Below are positions 1-7,274 of a DNA stretch of 7,274 nt, piece by piece. How positions within the stretch are numbered: position 1 is the first letter of the stretch; each line of letters starts with the position of its first letter. The DNA comes from Myxococcales bacterium (lineage in GTDB: Bacteria > Myxococcota_A > Polyangia > Fen-1088), in assembly GCA_003161835.1 (NCBI GenBank), contig PMNO01000648.1, positions 1,732 through 9,005 on the forward strand. The letters are read 5' to 3'. The position numbers were made by a program, and so were the translations under genes. Below the pieces are notes generated by a model. It was given only the letters and a program-made list of their open reading frames with translations, was not told where the DNA came from and made no database searches.

Positions 1-2
1 GC

Positions 3-383
3 GTAGTGGCTGTTCAGGTGAGCGACACCGGGGTGGGGATACCCGCGCCTGCGCTACCGCGCGTATTTGACGCGTTCTTCCAGGTGGGCGATCAGGTGGG
101 GACGGCCGGACAAGAGGGGCGGGGGGTAGGGCTGGGTCTCGCGATCGCGCGTCGTCTCGTCCGTTTGATGGGCGGTGACTTGGCCGTCGAGAGTACGCTG
201 GGGCAGGGATCACGTTTCACGATCACTTTGCCCGCGTCCGCGGGGGGGCTAAGCACCGACGACACCGGCGCGGGGACCAATCGTGCGACTGGGAACGACA
301 TATCCACGAGCGGTGGGGGTGAGAGCCGTACCCTAGATCGGTTTCAAGACGAGCCTCATGGGACGAATACTGCTGGTCGATGA
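3..383 (+). CDS. Sensor histidine kinase, C-terminal ATPase end (5' cut by window)
   Basis: The reading frame is open from the left edge, so the true start lies upstream. The 126 visible residues are the second half of a HATPase_c domain. They contain a G1 box (DTGVGIP, residues 8-14), an F box (RVFDAFFQ), a G2 box ([14 protein letters not shown]) and the closing strand motif [14 protein letters not shown]. These bind ATP and its Mg in histidine kinases and feed autophosphorylation of a His that is not visible here. After residue 78 there is a tail of about 45 residues rich in Gly, Thr, Ser and Asp with no domain I recognise. The stop lies 26 bases inside the next gene, which suggests translational coupling and one operon. 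The partner is probably the receiver-bearing kinase next door, but that is inference from position. It could itself be a hybrid or PAS-containing kinase; the sensor part is out of view. Confidence 0.9.
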   Translation, partial: VVAVQVSDTGVGIPAPALPRVFDAFFQVGDQVGTAGQEGRGVGLGLAIARRLVRLMGGDLAVESTLGQGSRFTITLPASAGGLSTDDTGAGTNRATGNDISTSGGGESRTLDRFQDEPHGTNTAGR

Positions 384-2325
384 TAACGACGACAGCCGGT
401 TCGCTGTCGCCGAGACGATACGGAAGCTGACCGATCACTCGGTGGATCAAGCGCGTGACGGCGCATCGGCGCTGGCGCGTGTGGTCGAGAACGAATACGA
501 CCTCGTGCTCCTGGACGTCCAAATGCCGGGACTGGACGGTTTTGAAACGTGCCGGCGATTGCGGGCGGATCCGCGCACTCGGAGGGTTCCGGTCCTGTTT
601 TTGACGGCTACCCAGTATCAGGTTGAGAGTCGTCTGAAGGGATTGGAGCTCGGCGCGGATGATTTCATCGTCCAACCGGTCAGCAACCAGGAACTTGTCG
701 CGCGGATCAAGGCAGCCCTACGCGTCAAGGCCCTATCGGACGAGGTGCGACGCCACAACGTGGAATTGGAGACCAAAGTTCGGGAGCGAACCCACGCCGC
801 CGAACACCTGGCCGACGAATTGCGCGCCGAGCGCGACAACCTGCGAGAAACCTTCGATGTGTTCGAGGAGGCGTTGTTGTTGCTCGACGCCTCGGGACAG
901 GTGTTGGTGGCCAACGCCGCCGGGCGACGCCTGCACGAAACTTCTTTGGCGCGCGAACTCTCGGATTTGGCGGCGGATGCGGTGAAGAACGCAGCCACCT
1001 GCGATCGTCCGCTTTCCGACCTAGGCCGCTTCTTCGTGGGGCGCGCCTACCCCATCAGCGGGCGGCGCGCGTTGTTGTACATTCGTGACGTCACGGCCGA
1101 GCGGGGCCTCGAGATACAACGCCTTCAAGCCGAAAAGCTGGCGTCGATCGGCATGCTCGCGGCGGGGGTCGCCCACGAAATCAACAACCCCGCGGCCTTC
1201 GTGCTCGGTAACATCGAGGCTCTGGTGGGCCAGATCCGGCTGATCGAGGAGCGGCTAAAAAATGGCGCCGATCCGGCGCTGCGCGCGGGTTTGGAGGGGC
1301 TGTTGTTCGAGGTCACCTCGGTGCTGCAGGAATCCAAGGAAGGCATGGCGCGCATCCAGCGCATCGTTCGCGATTTGTCCGCGTTCTCGCACGTCGACGA
1401 TGACAAGCAGAGGGTGACGGACGTCAACGGGGCGGTGGAATCGACGCTGAGCCTTCTGCGTAGTGAGCTGCGGCATCGAGCGATCGTCGAACGGGACCTG
1501 CGGGCGGTGCGTTTGGTGCGCACCAGTCCCGCCCGCCTGGGCCAGGTGTTCCTCAACCTGATCATGAACGCCGCCCAGGCACTGAATGAAACCGATGTGA
1601 AACGGAACCGGATTCTCTTGCGCACCTATGACAGCGGTGACGACGTGGTTTTTGAAGTCAGCGACAACGGTCCTGGCATCGCCGCCGATCTGTTGCCGCG
1701 CATCTTCGATTCGTTCTTCACGACCAAGCCACGGGGTATCGGGACAGGGCTGGGGTTGCCCATATCCCAGGGCATCGTGCGCGAACTCGGGGGCGATATC
1801 ACCGTCGAGACCGAGTTGGGCAAGGGGGCCACCTTTCGGGTCCGCCTACCGGCGGAACACGCGATCAAGGCCGAGCCACCCAGCAGCCCGCCGGTGCAAC
1901 CCGCCTATCGCCGCCGGCGCGTCCTGTGCGTGGACGACGAGGCGCTGCTCCTCAAGGCCTATCGCCGGATGCTGGCGGACGTGCACGAAGTCGTGACGGC
2001 GCTGGGCGGTCGGGATGCGCTGTTGATTCTCGAAAAACAACAGGACTTCGATCTGATCCTGTGTGACCTGCAGATGCCCGAGGTTTCTGGAATGGAGTTG
2101 TACGCGGCGGTCAAAACCCTCTATCCCGAGCTCGCGCAACGATTCGTTTTCGTCACGGGCGGCGCCTTTTCCGCGGAGGCCAAACGTTTTCTCGAACAGG
2201 CAATCACCTGCCTCAACAAGCCGTTCCGCATTGAAGAGCTCCTGGCGGTGATTGAACGGAAGATCGCCGAGCGAACCGGCGGTCTTGCGGACGCCGCCGT
2301 CCAGAACCCGCGCGGACTTTCGTGA
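358..2325 (+). CDS. Hybrid histidine kinase, REC-PAS-like-HisKA-HATPase-REC
   Basis: This is a 655-residue cytoplasmic phosphorelay protein with no signal peptide or membrane segment. Domain 1 is a receiver (about 3-122) with acidic pair D8/D9, phospho-acceptor D53 (LLDVQMPG) and T83. The Lys normally found in the ADDYxxKP motif is Gln106. A charged coiled coil follows (about 125-165), then a PAS-like segment (about 165-248: [17 protein letters not shown] and later [10 protein letters not shown]). The HisKA domain has H273 in GVAHEINNP. The ATPase has N-box N400/N404 ([11 protein letters not shown]), G1 DNGPG (436-440), FDSFFTTKP and G2 GTGLGLPIS (462-470). The C-terminal receiver (about 520-636) looks intact: D526/D527, D570 (LCDLQMP), T600 and K621-P622. 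The ATG at 358 follows only weak Shine-Dalgarno-like sequence, so translation may depend on the overlapping upstream kinase. The soluble REC-first layout suggests it receives phosphate from another kinase, plausibly the upstream one. Confidence 0.95.
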   Translation: MGRILLVDDNDDSRFAVAETIRKLTDHSVDQARDGASALARVVENEYDLVLLDVQMPGLDGFETCRRLRADPRTRRVPVLFLTATQYQVESRLKGLELGADDFIVQPVSNQELVARIKAALRVKALSDEVRRHNVELETKVRERTHAAEHLADELRAERDNLRETFDVFEEALLLLDASGQVLVANAAGRRLHETSLARELSDLAADAVKNAATCDRPLSDLGRFFVGRAYPISGRRALLYIRDVTAERGLEIQRLQAEKLASIGMLAAGVAHEINNPAAFVLGNIEALVGQIRLIEERLKNGADPALRAGLEGLLFEVTSVLQESKEGMARIQRIVRDLSAFSHVDDDKQRVTDVNGAVESTLSLLRSELRHRAIVERDLRAVRLVRTSPARLGQVFLNLIMNAAQALNETDVKRNRILLRTYDSGDDVVFEVSDNGPGIAADLLPRIFDSFFTTKPRGIGTGLGLPISQGIVRELGGDITVETELGKGATFRVRLPAEHAIKAEPPSSPPVQPAYRRRRVLCVDDEALLLKAYRRMLADVHEVVTALGGRDALLILEKQQDFDLILCDLQMPEVSGMELYAAVKTLYPELAQRFVFVTGGAFSAEAKRFLEQAITCLNKPFRIEELLAVIERKIAERTGGLADAAVQNPRGLS

Positions 2326-2762
2326 CCGCGACCGCTCTGACGCCCCGTCCGCGCACCCTGGTTGTGGCGGCCCTGGTCCGGCGAGATGGTCGCATCTTGG
2401 TATCGCGTCGGCGTGCCGATCAAGAAATGCCGCTGCTCTGGGAATTCCCGGGTGGCAAGGTCGAGCCCGGCGAGGCCCCCGTGGTGGCTCTAGCGCGCGA
2501 GGTCGCGGAGGAGGTCGGCTGCGAGGTGGAGGTGGGACGCATTGAAGAGGTGGTGTTCCACGCCTATCCGGGGTTCGACCTGGTCATGTTGGTCTACTCC
2601 TGCCGGTTGAGCCACGGCGTACCGCGCGCGGTTGCCGTCGCGCAGATAGACTGGGTGACGCCCCTCGAGCTCTCGAAGCTGGACCTCCTGCCCGCGGATA
2701 TTCCCTTGGCCCATCGTCTGGCGGCGGAGTCCGCGGGCGCCCCCACCGTCGTCGGTGGCTGA
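2322..2762 (+). CDS. MutT-like Nudix hydrolase
   Basis: This 146-residue protein has one Nudix fold. The Nudix box is complete: G45, E51, R59-E60-V61, E63-E64, G66-C67, matching GX5EX7REUXEEXGU apart from Cys in the last, usually bulky aliphatic, position. WEFPGGKVEPGE before the box and the C-terminal W...PLELSKLDLLPADIPL segment are typical of the MutT/NudG branch. That branch hydrolyses oxidised or modified nucleoside triphosphates such as 8-oxo-dGTP, or pyrimidine NTPs, to the monophosphate and pyrophosphate. The substrate cannot be decided from sequence alone. The GTG start at 2322 shares bases with the kinase stop (GTGA overlap), a classic coupling arrangement, so the enzyme is made from the kinase mRNA. 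Why a nucleotide-cleaning enzyme sits behind a phosphorelay is not obvious. Length is normal for the family. Confidence 0.92.
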   Translation: MTATALTPRPRTLVVAALVRRDGRILVSRRRADQEMPLLWEFPGGKVEPGEAPVVALAREVAEEVGCEVEVGRIEEVVFHAYPGFDLVMLVYSCRLSHGVPRAVAVAQIDWVTPLELSKLDLLPADIPLAHRLAAESAGAPTVVGG

Positions 2763-2819
2763 TACGAGGGGAGCCGGGGGGGACACACGACCCTCCTGAC
2801 AGCGCGCGGTTGCTCTGGA
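2763..2819. other. Short intergenic gap between convergent genes
   Basis: The Nudix gene and the zinc-knuckle gene end here tail to tail, 57 bases apart. A run of seven Gs (2776-2782) can pair with CCCTCC (2791-2796) over an 8-base loop. No T-run follows on either strand, so this is at best a weak candidate for a shared terminator. Confidence 0.3.
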
Positions 2820-4499
2820 CTAATTTTGCGCGTCGGAAGTTTGGGTCGCATCCCCGCTGTCGGGGACTACCGGGGTCGAGGGGGCCTGACCTTCATCCGT
2901 CAATGGGGCCGACGTGTCGGTCGGCGCGGCACTCGACCGGGCCTCGTCCGGGGGGGCAACCGTGACAACCCCGTGCCTGAGGGCCTCGCGCTCGGCCACG
3001 CGAGCCGCCTCGGTGAGATCCCGCTTGCACGCCCCGCAAAGGGCCGGCTCGGCCCAGTTTCCGAGGTGGGTCTGGAGCTGACTTTCGGGAGGCCAGTGGA
3101 TCGGCGTCTTGCAGCCGCTGCACGGAATCTCCTTCGTCTTCCGATCGGTAAGAAAGGTCAAGCAATCATCGCAGCGTCGCTCGGGAGGACGGACTTCGCG
3201 GCGGCGCTTGTTGCGCCTGCGGCGCTTGCGGTCGTGGCTCTCGCCGGGTGTCTCGGAGGCTCCCCGGGCGGCCAGCGCCTGCTCGGCCCCGGGGGCGATG
3301 GCCACCGTCGCGGGCGACCCGTCCGCGTCCACCTGCCCGTGCGCCTCGTCCGTGGCGGGGTTCTCAGGGTGCGCGTCGGCGTGCGCATCCTCATGGGACT
3401 CGTCGTGGCCAGATGGGCCGCCGCGGTCGTGGTGTCCGTTCGGTTCGACGGCAAGTTCGGCCTTGGGGGTGGGCTTCACGCCGGCGGCCAGTTGCTGAGC
3501 CGCGGTCCAAATCCACGTCCCGGGGCAATGCTCGGTCTTGCACGGAACGTGCTTCTCCTCGAGCTCCCCCATCTCTTTCTCGCACTCTGCGCAATAGTGG
3601 GGATAGGGATCGCCGACCTTTCCGCGCACGGCGCGGGCCAGCTGAGCACCACGCTTGTCGGTCCACGTGCGTTTGCAACCGGAACGGCGACAGGGCCGCT
3701 CGACGTCCCGAAGGCTGGAGTACAGGCCGATGCAGCGCTCGCACATGCGATGGGGCGCCTTGGGCAATGGCTTGTCCGCGATGGCCGCGTCCAGCTGGGC
3801 CTCGCGGGGCCATGTCCAGGTGTTCTTGCACCCCGAGGTGCGGCATCGAACTTCACGATTCGCGATGGCGCCAAAAACACCCTTGCACGGTTCGCACAGC
3901 CGGCGGGGCGGGTCGTTTGATTCACCAGCCGCGTAGACCTGAATCTGCTCGTCGCGCGACCAGGTCCACTTTCTCTTGCAGCCTCGAATCCCGCAGGTGA
4001 CCGGCCGATCACCGATCTTGTCATACACGTTGGCGCAGGGGCCGCACATCGCATCCGGGGGCACGAACGCCACGTCCGGAGCCCCCGCGATCAATTGAGC
4101 ACGGCGCGATAGCACCCAGCTGCGCTTGCAGCGGGGCACCGAACAGGGGATCTGCCGATCCGCCAGGGCCGCCAGCTTGGCCTCGTCCTCGGCGCACAGG
4201 TGTGGAGGCGGGGAACGGCGGGTCGCGAACGCTTCCAGTTGGGCTTGAACGGTCCACGTCCAGGTGGAGGTGCATCCGGGTCGATCGCAGGGCCTCTCCG
4301 CGTCGGACAGCGCTCGAAACTTGTCCCGACAGGGTTCGCACATCTTCGAAGCCGGATCGCTATCGTCGCCCGCGGTGCGTCCGCCCAGCTTGGCGCCCTT
4401 GCCCGTCATCTGAATCCAGGTGCGGGAACAGCCGGCAACCGCGCACGGTATTGATTTCGCGCCGAGCCGATCGGCGAGTGTGAATCCCATAGAACTCAT
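2820..4499 (-). CDS. Tandem zinc-knuckle (zinc-ribbon-like) repeat protein, eight modules
   Basis: I recognise no named gene. The protein is 559 residues from the ATG at 4499, chosen because GGAG sits 7 bases upstream; the frame extends to a TTG at 4535 without a good ribosome site. Eight modules follow, most shaped C-x4-C-x3-W-x-W, a Gln-containing helix (QAQL, DEQI, AQQL), 25-30 residues in all, then C-x2-C. Cys positions are 19/24/54/57, 71/76/102 (fourth is Asp105), 119/124/152/155, 169/174/202/205, 219/224/253/256, 270/275/303/306, 320/325/443/446 and 460/463/488/491. Spacing between modules is 48-52 residues. Module 7 carries an insert of about 90-100 residues. Module 8 is C-x2-C...C-x2-C and looks closest to the 'probable zinc-ribbon' type (zf-trcl-like, from memory). 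The tail after about 509 is Pro/Thr/Ser/Asp-rich. No signal peptide or membrane helix is seen. Zinc binding is inferred; nucleic-acid or protein binding is only a guess. Confidence 0.85.
   Translation of the reverse strand: MSSMGFTLADRLGAKSIPCAVAGCSRTWIQMTGKGAKLGGRTAGDDSDPASKMCEPCRDKFRALSDAERPCDRPGCTSTWTWTVQAQLEAFATRRSPPPHLCAEDEAKLAALADRQIPCSVPRCKRSWVLSRRAQLIAGAPDVAFVPPDAMCGPCANVYDKIGDRPVTCGIRGCKRKWTWSRDEQIQVYAAGESNDPPRRLCEPCKGVFGAIANREVRCRTSGCKNTWTWPREAQLDAAIADKPLPKAPHRMCERCIGLYSSLRDVERPCRRSGCKRTWTDKRGAQLARAVRGKVGDPYPHYCAECEKEMGELEEKHVPCKTEHCPGTWIWTAAQQLAAGVKPTPKAELAVEPNGHHDRGGPSGHDESHEDAHADAHPENPATDEAHGQVDADGSPATVAIAPGAEQALAARGASETPGESHDRKRRRRNKRRREVRPPERRCDDCLTFLTDRKTKEIPCSGCKTPIHWPPESQLQTHLGNWAEPALCGACKRDLTEAARVAEREALRHGVVTVAPPDEARSSAAPTDTSAPLTDEGQAPSTPVVPDSGDATQTSDAQN
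3186..3479 (-). other. Low-complexity insert splitting zinc module 7
   Basis: Residues about 341-438 of the zinc-knuckle protein lie between the first and second Cys pairs of module 7. The first part is rich in His, Asp, Glu, Gly and Ala with repeated H-D/H-E pairs (residues about 356-387). A neutral Ala/Pro stretch follows, then a strongly basic run, KRRRRNKRRRE (425-435). The second half of the module then resumes with RRCDDCLTFLTDRK, which matches the equivalent part of the other modules. The segment looks disordered. The His/acid-rich part could hold metal ions and the basic part could contact nucleic acid; both are guesses from composition. Confidence 0.6.
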
Positions 4500-4696
4500 G
4501 AAATAACTCCGAGGGGGCCCTATGCTGACCGACAACCCCCCGGGAGATCAACTCGAATCGGCGCCCGGGCCTGAACGCAGCGTCTTTTTCCGGTTTGGAC
4601 CCCATGCCTGGCGGGTGAGCAGGCCTCGGGACGACCGGCCTGGCGGACCCCCGCTTGCCTGGGAGCGTCCGCAAGGGTAGACGTACGCCCGTTCTG
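4500..4696. other. Divergent intergenic region between zinc-knuckle gene and tig
   Basis: These 197 bases must hold the promoters of both flanking genes unless tig is transcribed from elsewhere. I see no convincing -35/-10 pair for either direction. It contains a GCCCGGGC palindrome (4563-4570) and a T5 run (4585-4589), but no clear stem-loop is joined to the T-run. No small gene with a credible ribosome site is apparent. Confidence 0.4.
4507..4510 (-). promoter_or_regulatory. Ribosome binding site of the zinc-knuckle gene
   Basis: On the minus strand this reads GGAG, within CTCGGAG, and it stands 7 bases before the ATG at 4499-4497. This spacing decides the start at 4499 over the upstream TTG (4535) and over a second ATG three codons later. 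Confidence 0.6.
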
Positions 4697-6031
4697 ATGC
4701 AGATCACAATCGAGGATATTTCACCCGTAGAAAAACGCGTCGACTTCGAGGTCCCTTGGACCGACGTTGCGCCCAAATTGGAAAAGGCTTACGGCGATTT
4801 GCGCCGCGACGTACGCCTGAAGGGTTTCCGCCCCGGGAAGGTGCCTCGGGCGCTGGTAGAGAAGCTGTATCACCAACAGGTCGAGAGCGATGTCGCCAAG
4901 GAATTGGTCGAGTCGACGATTCGGCAGGCCATAGCCGATCGGCAGATCCAGCCGGTGGCGCCGCTGGAGGTGAACCACTACGAGATCACCGCCGGTGCGC
5001 CGTTCAAGTTCAGCGCGAAGGTCGAGGTGCGCTCGCAGGTTGTTCCGAAGGACTATGCGGGGGTCGAGATCAAGCGCCGCCCGATTCGGGTCGAGGAGGA
5101 GCAGGTCGCCGCCGCACTCGAGGGCTACCGGAAACGACTCACCGAGTACAAGCCGGTCGAGGGAAGGACCGTGGCCGCGCCGACGGACATGTTGATGATC
5201 GAGGTCCACGGGCGGATCGGCGACAACAAGGTGAAGCGCAACCAGGTCGGCGTTGATCTGGAGGACAAGACCGGCGGCCCGCTTCCCGGTTTGGCCCAAC
5301 GCCTGGAGGGCATCGCCTTGGACGCATCCGAGTTCGAGATCAAGTACAAGCTGCCCGACGACTTGCCCCAGCGGGAGCTGGCCGGGTGCGAGGTGAATCT
5401 GAAGGTGACGGTCAAGGACGCGCGCGAGAAGAAGGAGCGGGCGCTGGACGACGAGTTCGCCAAGGACACTGGCGAGGCCGAGACCCTGGAAGGGCTGAAG
5501 GATAAGGTGCGGCAGCGGTTACAGGATTCCGATCGACAGCGGATTGACAGCGAGCTGCGGGGGCAGTTGGTCAAGGAAATCGTCGCCCGCAATGACTTCG
5601 CGATCGCGCCCGCGCTGGTGGACCGTCACGCGGGCGGGATCGTGAATCGGGCCCTGCAGCAGCTGATGCTGGCGGGCATCGATGTTCAGGCGGGCCTGGA
5701 GGCCGGCGCGATCAACATTCCGAAGATGAAGCAGGAGTTCAAGACCGAAGCCGAGGCGGAGGCGCGCGGCTCGATCTTGATCCAGGCGATCGCGGAGCGC
5801 GAAAGCATCACGATCAGCGACGCTGATCTGCAAAAACGGATCGCCGAGATCGCCGCCAGCCGACAGGAGAACGCCAAGAAGCTGCGCACCGAACTGGAGA
5901 CTCAAGGGCAGCTTCCGGGTCTGCGCCTGCAGCTGGTCGAACAGAAGACGCTTGATATGCTGATCTCCCAGGCTAAGATCGTCGACGAAGATCCCAACCG
6001 CCTGATCGTCACACCCGACGAAGTCAAATGA
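4697..6031 (+). CDS. tig: Trigger factor, ribosome-associated chaperone
   Basis: This 444-residue protein binds the ribosome near the exit tunnel and shields nascent chains. The start ATG at 4697 was chosen because [15 protein letters not shown] lines up with the usual trigger factor N-terminus (E. coli MQVSVETTQGLGRRV). The frame continues upstream to a TTG at 4655, but those residues match nothing in the family. No good Shine-Dalgarno precedes 4697; AAGGG ends about 20 bases away. The ribosome-docking signature GFRPGKVP is at 43-50. The FKBP-like domain (about 155-245) is present by length and by its closing strands, but its active-site motifs are poor: IEVHG replaces IDFTG and [10 protein letters not shown] replaces PGFEDGI. 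The chaperone C-domain (about 246-435) is normal in length. It heads tig-clpP-clpX with a 7-base gap to clpP. Prolyl isomerase activity is doubtful; identity as trigger factor is not. Confidence 0.96.
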   Translation: MQITIEDISPVEKRVDFEVPWTDVAPKLEKAYGDLRRDVRLKGFRPGKVPRALVEKLYHQQVESDVAKELVESTIRQAIADRQIQPVAPLEVNHYEITAGAPFKFSAKVEVRSQVVPKDYAGVEIKRRPIRVEEEQVAAALEGYRKRLTEYKPVEGRTVAAPTDMLMIEVHGRIGDNKVKRNQVGVDLEDKTGGPLPGLAQRLEGIALDASEFEIKYKLPDDLPQRELAGCEVNLKVTVKDAREKKERALDDEFAKDTGEAETLEGLKDKVRQRLQDSDRQRIDSELRGQLVKEIVARNDFAIAPALVDRHAGGIVNRALQQLMLAGIDVQAGLEAGAINIPKMKQEFKTEAEAEARGSILIQAIAERESITISDADLQKRIAEIAASRQENAKKLRTELETQGQLPGLRLQLVEQKTLDMLISQAKIVDEDPNRLIVTPDEVK

Positions 6032-6034
6032 GGA
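6029..6034 (+). promoter_or_regulatory. clpP ribosome binding site overlapping the tig stop
   Basis: The bases TGAGGA contain both the tig stop (TGA, 6029-6031) and an AGGA Shine-Dalgarno core (6031-6034), 4 bases before the clpP ATG. Terminating ribosomes would sit on the clpP start, so the two genes are probably translationally linked. Confidence 0.65.
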
Positions 6035-6038
6035 ACCG

Positions 6039-6701
<663 letters not shown>

Positions 6702-6713
6702 GGTCGCTCCGCC

Positions 6714-6769
6714 GCAGGGTTTGCACCCGTGGGTCTGCACGTGCCCGGGTCGCCGCGCCGCGTGTGCAA
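6714..6769. repeat. Small direct and inverted repeats between clpP and clpX
   Basis: GGGTTTGCAC (6717-6726) recurs as GGGTCTGCAC (6731-6740), 14 bases apart. TGCACCC...GGGTCTGCA (6722-6739) can fold into a bulged hairpin with a CGTG loop. GCACGTGC (6737-6744) is a perfect palindrome. TTGCAC (6721-6726) has its inverse GTGCAA at 6764-6769. No T-run follows, so an intrinsic terminator is not well supported. A protein-binding site or attenuating hairpin before clpX is possible. The sites do not resemble the CIRCE heat-shock operator. Confidence 0.35.
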
Positions 6770-6800
6770 TTTCGCGGGCGCCTCGGGTCGGGGTGCGTGC

Positions 6801-6806
6801 TACAGT
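6801..6806 (+). promoter_or_regulatory. Possible -10 element for clpX (weak)
   Basis: TACAGT, preceded by TGC, resembles an extended -10 box at four of six positions. Transcription from it would begin around 6812-6814, right at the proposed clpX GTG. There is no recognisable -35 about 17 bases upstream (GCGCCT). The call rests on position and a short match only. Confidence 0.2.
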
Positions 6807-6813
6807 TATCGAG

Positions 6814-7274
6814 GTGCCTACGGACCGAAAACGTGACGAACACGAAAACTTGTCGTGTTCCTTTTGTGGAAAGAGCCAGCGCGAGGTCAAGAAGCTGATC
6901 GCTGGCCCGACGGTTTACATCTGCGACGAGTGCATTGGTCTGTGCAACGACATCATCGCGGAGGAAATCGAGAAGGAGTCCGAGAATTTCGGGCTCGCCC
7001 CGGTGCCAAAGCCTGCGGACATCAAGAACGTCCTCGACGACTATGTGATCGGCCAGGAGCGGGCGAAGAAGATCCTGGCGGTGGCCATCCACAATCACTA
7101 CAAGCGTATCGACGCGAAGGTGGGCGCGGATGACGTCGAGCTTGGCAAGTCCAACATCTTGCTGCTGGGACCAACGGGTTGCGGCAAGACCTTGCTGGCC
7201 CAGACGCTGGCGAAGATTCTGAACGTCCCGTTCGCGATCGCCGACGCCACGGCGCTCACCGAGGCCGGCTACGT
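6814..7274 (+). CDS. clpX: ClpX, ATPase/unfoldase of ClpXP (3' cut by window)
   Basis: The 153 whole codons visible cover the N-terminal zinc domain and the start of the AAA+ module. Zinc ligands are C15, C18, C37 and C40 ([32 protein letters not shown]). The linker leads to [18 protein letters not shown], and Walker A is GPTGCGKT (119-126). ClpX recognises tagged substrates, unfolds them with ATP and passes them into ClpP. The frame is open upstream, but GTG at 6814 gives the family-like N-terminus [15 protein letters not shown]. Another GTG at 6793 would add seven residues. Only GAG directly abuts the 6814 GTG, so no spaced Shine-Dalgarno is seen. The gap of 112 bases after clpP may allow separate expression. 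The protein runs past the right edge. In many bacteria lon follows clpX, which cannot be checked here. Confidence 0.97.
   Translation, partial: MPTDRKRDEHENLSCSFCGKSQREVKKLIAGPTVYICDECIGLCNDIIAEEIEKESENFGLAPVPKPADIKNVLDDYVIGQERAKKILAVAIHNHYKRIDAKVGADDVELGKSNILLLGPTGCGKTLLAQTLAKILNVPFAIADATALTEAGY

Noticed and set aside
2766..2800. Intrinsic terminator between the convergent genes
   Set aside because: A short G/C stem can form, but there is no T-run on either strand and one pair is a G-U wobble.
2826..4000. Long plus-strand open frames (up to 364 residues) opposite the zinc-knuckle gene
   Set aside because: They are Gly/Arg/Ala-rich with no recognisable motif, while the minus strand shows regularly spaced conserved Cys modules. 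High GC makes long antisense open frames common.
4500..4535. Upstream TTG start for the zinc-knuckle protein adding 12 residues
   Set aside because: TTG is a rare start with no good ribosome site, whereas the ATG at 4499 has GGAG at 7 bases. The extra residues match nothing in the repeats.
6855..7133. Plus-strand frame beginning [10 protein letters not shown]
   Set aside because: It is out of frame with ClpX, whose zinc domain and Walker A motif occupy the same bases in another frame.

Overview
This window is GC-rich, densely packed bacterial chromosome. Gene content points to Myxococcota or a related former Deltaproteobacteria lineage: a hybrid sensor kinase operon, a long uncharacterised zinc-knuckle protein, and a trigger factor whose N-terminus ([15 protein letters not shown]) resembles the myxobacterial type as I remember it. 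The assignment is an inference from style and remembered family sequences, not from a database search.

Layout. (1) Positions 1-2762, plus strand, hold a tightly coupled cluster. It starts with the C-terminal end of a histidine kinase cut by the window edge. A REC-coiled coil-PAS-like-HisKA-HATPase-REC hybrid kinase follows and overlaps it by 26 bases. A MutT-like Nudix hydrolase then overlaps the kinase by 4 bases (GTGA). (2) Positions 2820-4499, minus strand, encode a protein of about 559 residues built from eight tandem Cys4-type zinc-knuckle modules with a period of about 50 residues. Module 7 is split by a His/Asp/Glu-rich and then Arg/Lys-rich insert. I do not recognise a named gene here, and it is the least ordinary item in the window. 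(3) Positions 4500-4696 are a divergent intergenic region. (4) Positions 4697-7274, plus strand, carry the widely conserved proteostasis cluster tig-clpP-clpX. Trigger factor and ClpP are separated by 7 bases. After a 112-base gap with small repeats, clpX begins and runs off the window.

Functionally, trigger factor meets nascent chains at the ribosome exit, and ClpX unfolds substrates for the ClpP protease chamber. The upstream cluster is a two-component phosphorelay with an attached nucleotide-cleaning enzyme. The zinc-knuckle gene is transcribed away from tig and converges on the Nudix gene, so it is probably its own transcription unit.

The most notable observations are the eight-module zinc array with its split seventh module, a trigger factor whose FKBP-type domain lacks the usual active-site motifs, an N-terminal receiver domain with Gln in place of the conserved Lys, and a clpX GTG start with almost no room for a ribosome binding site.
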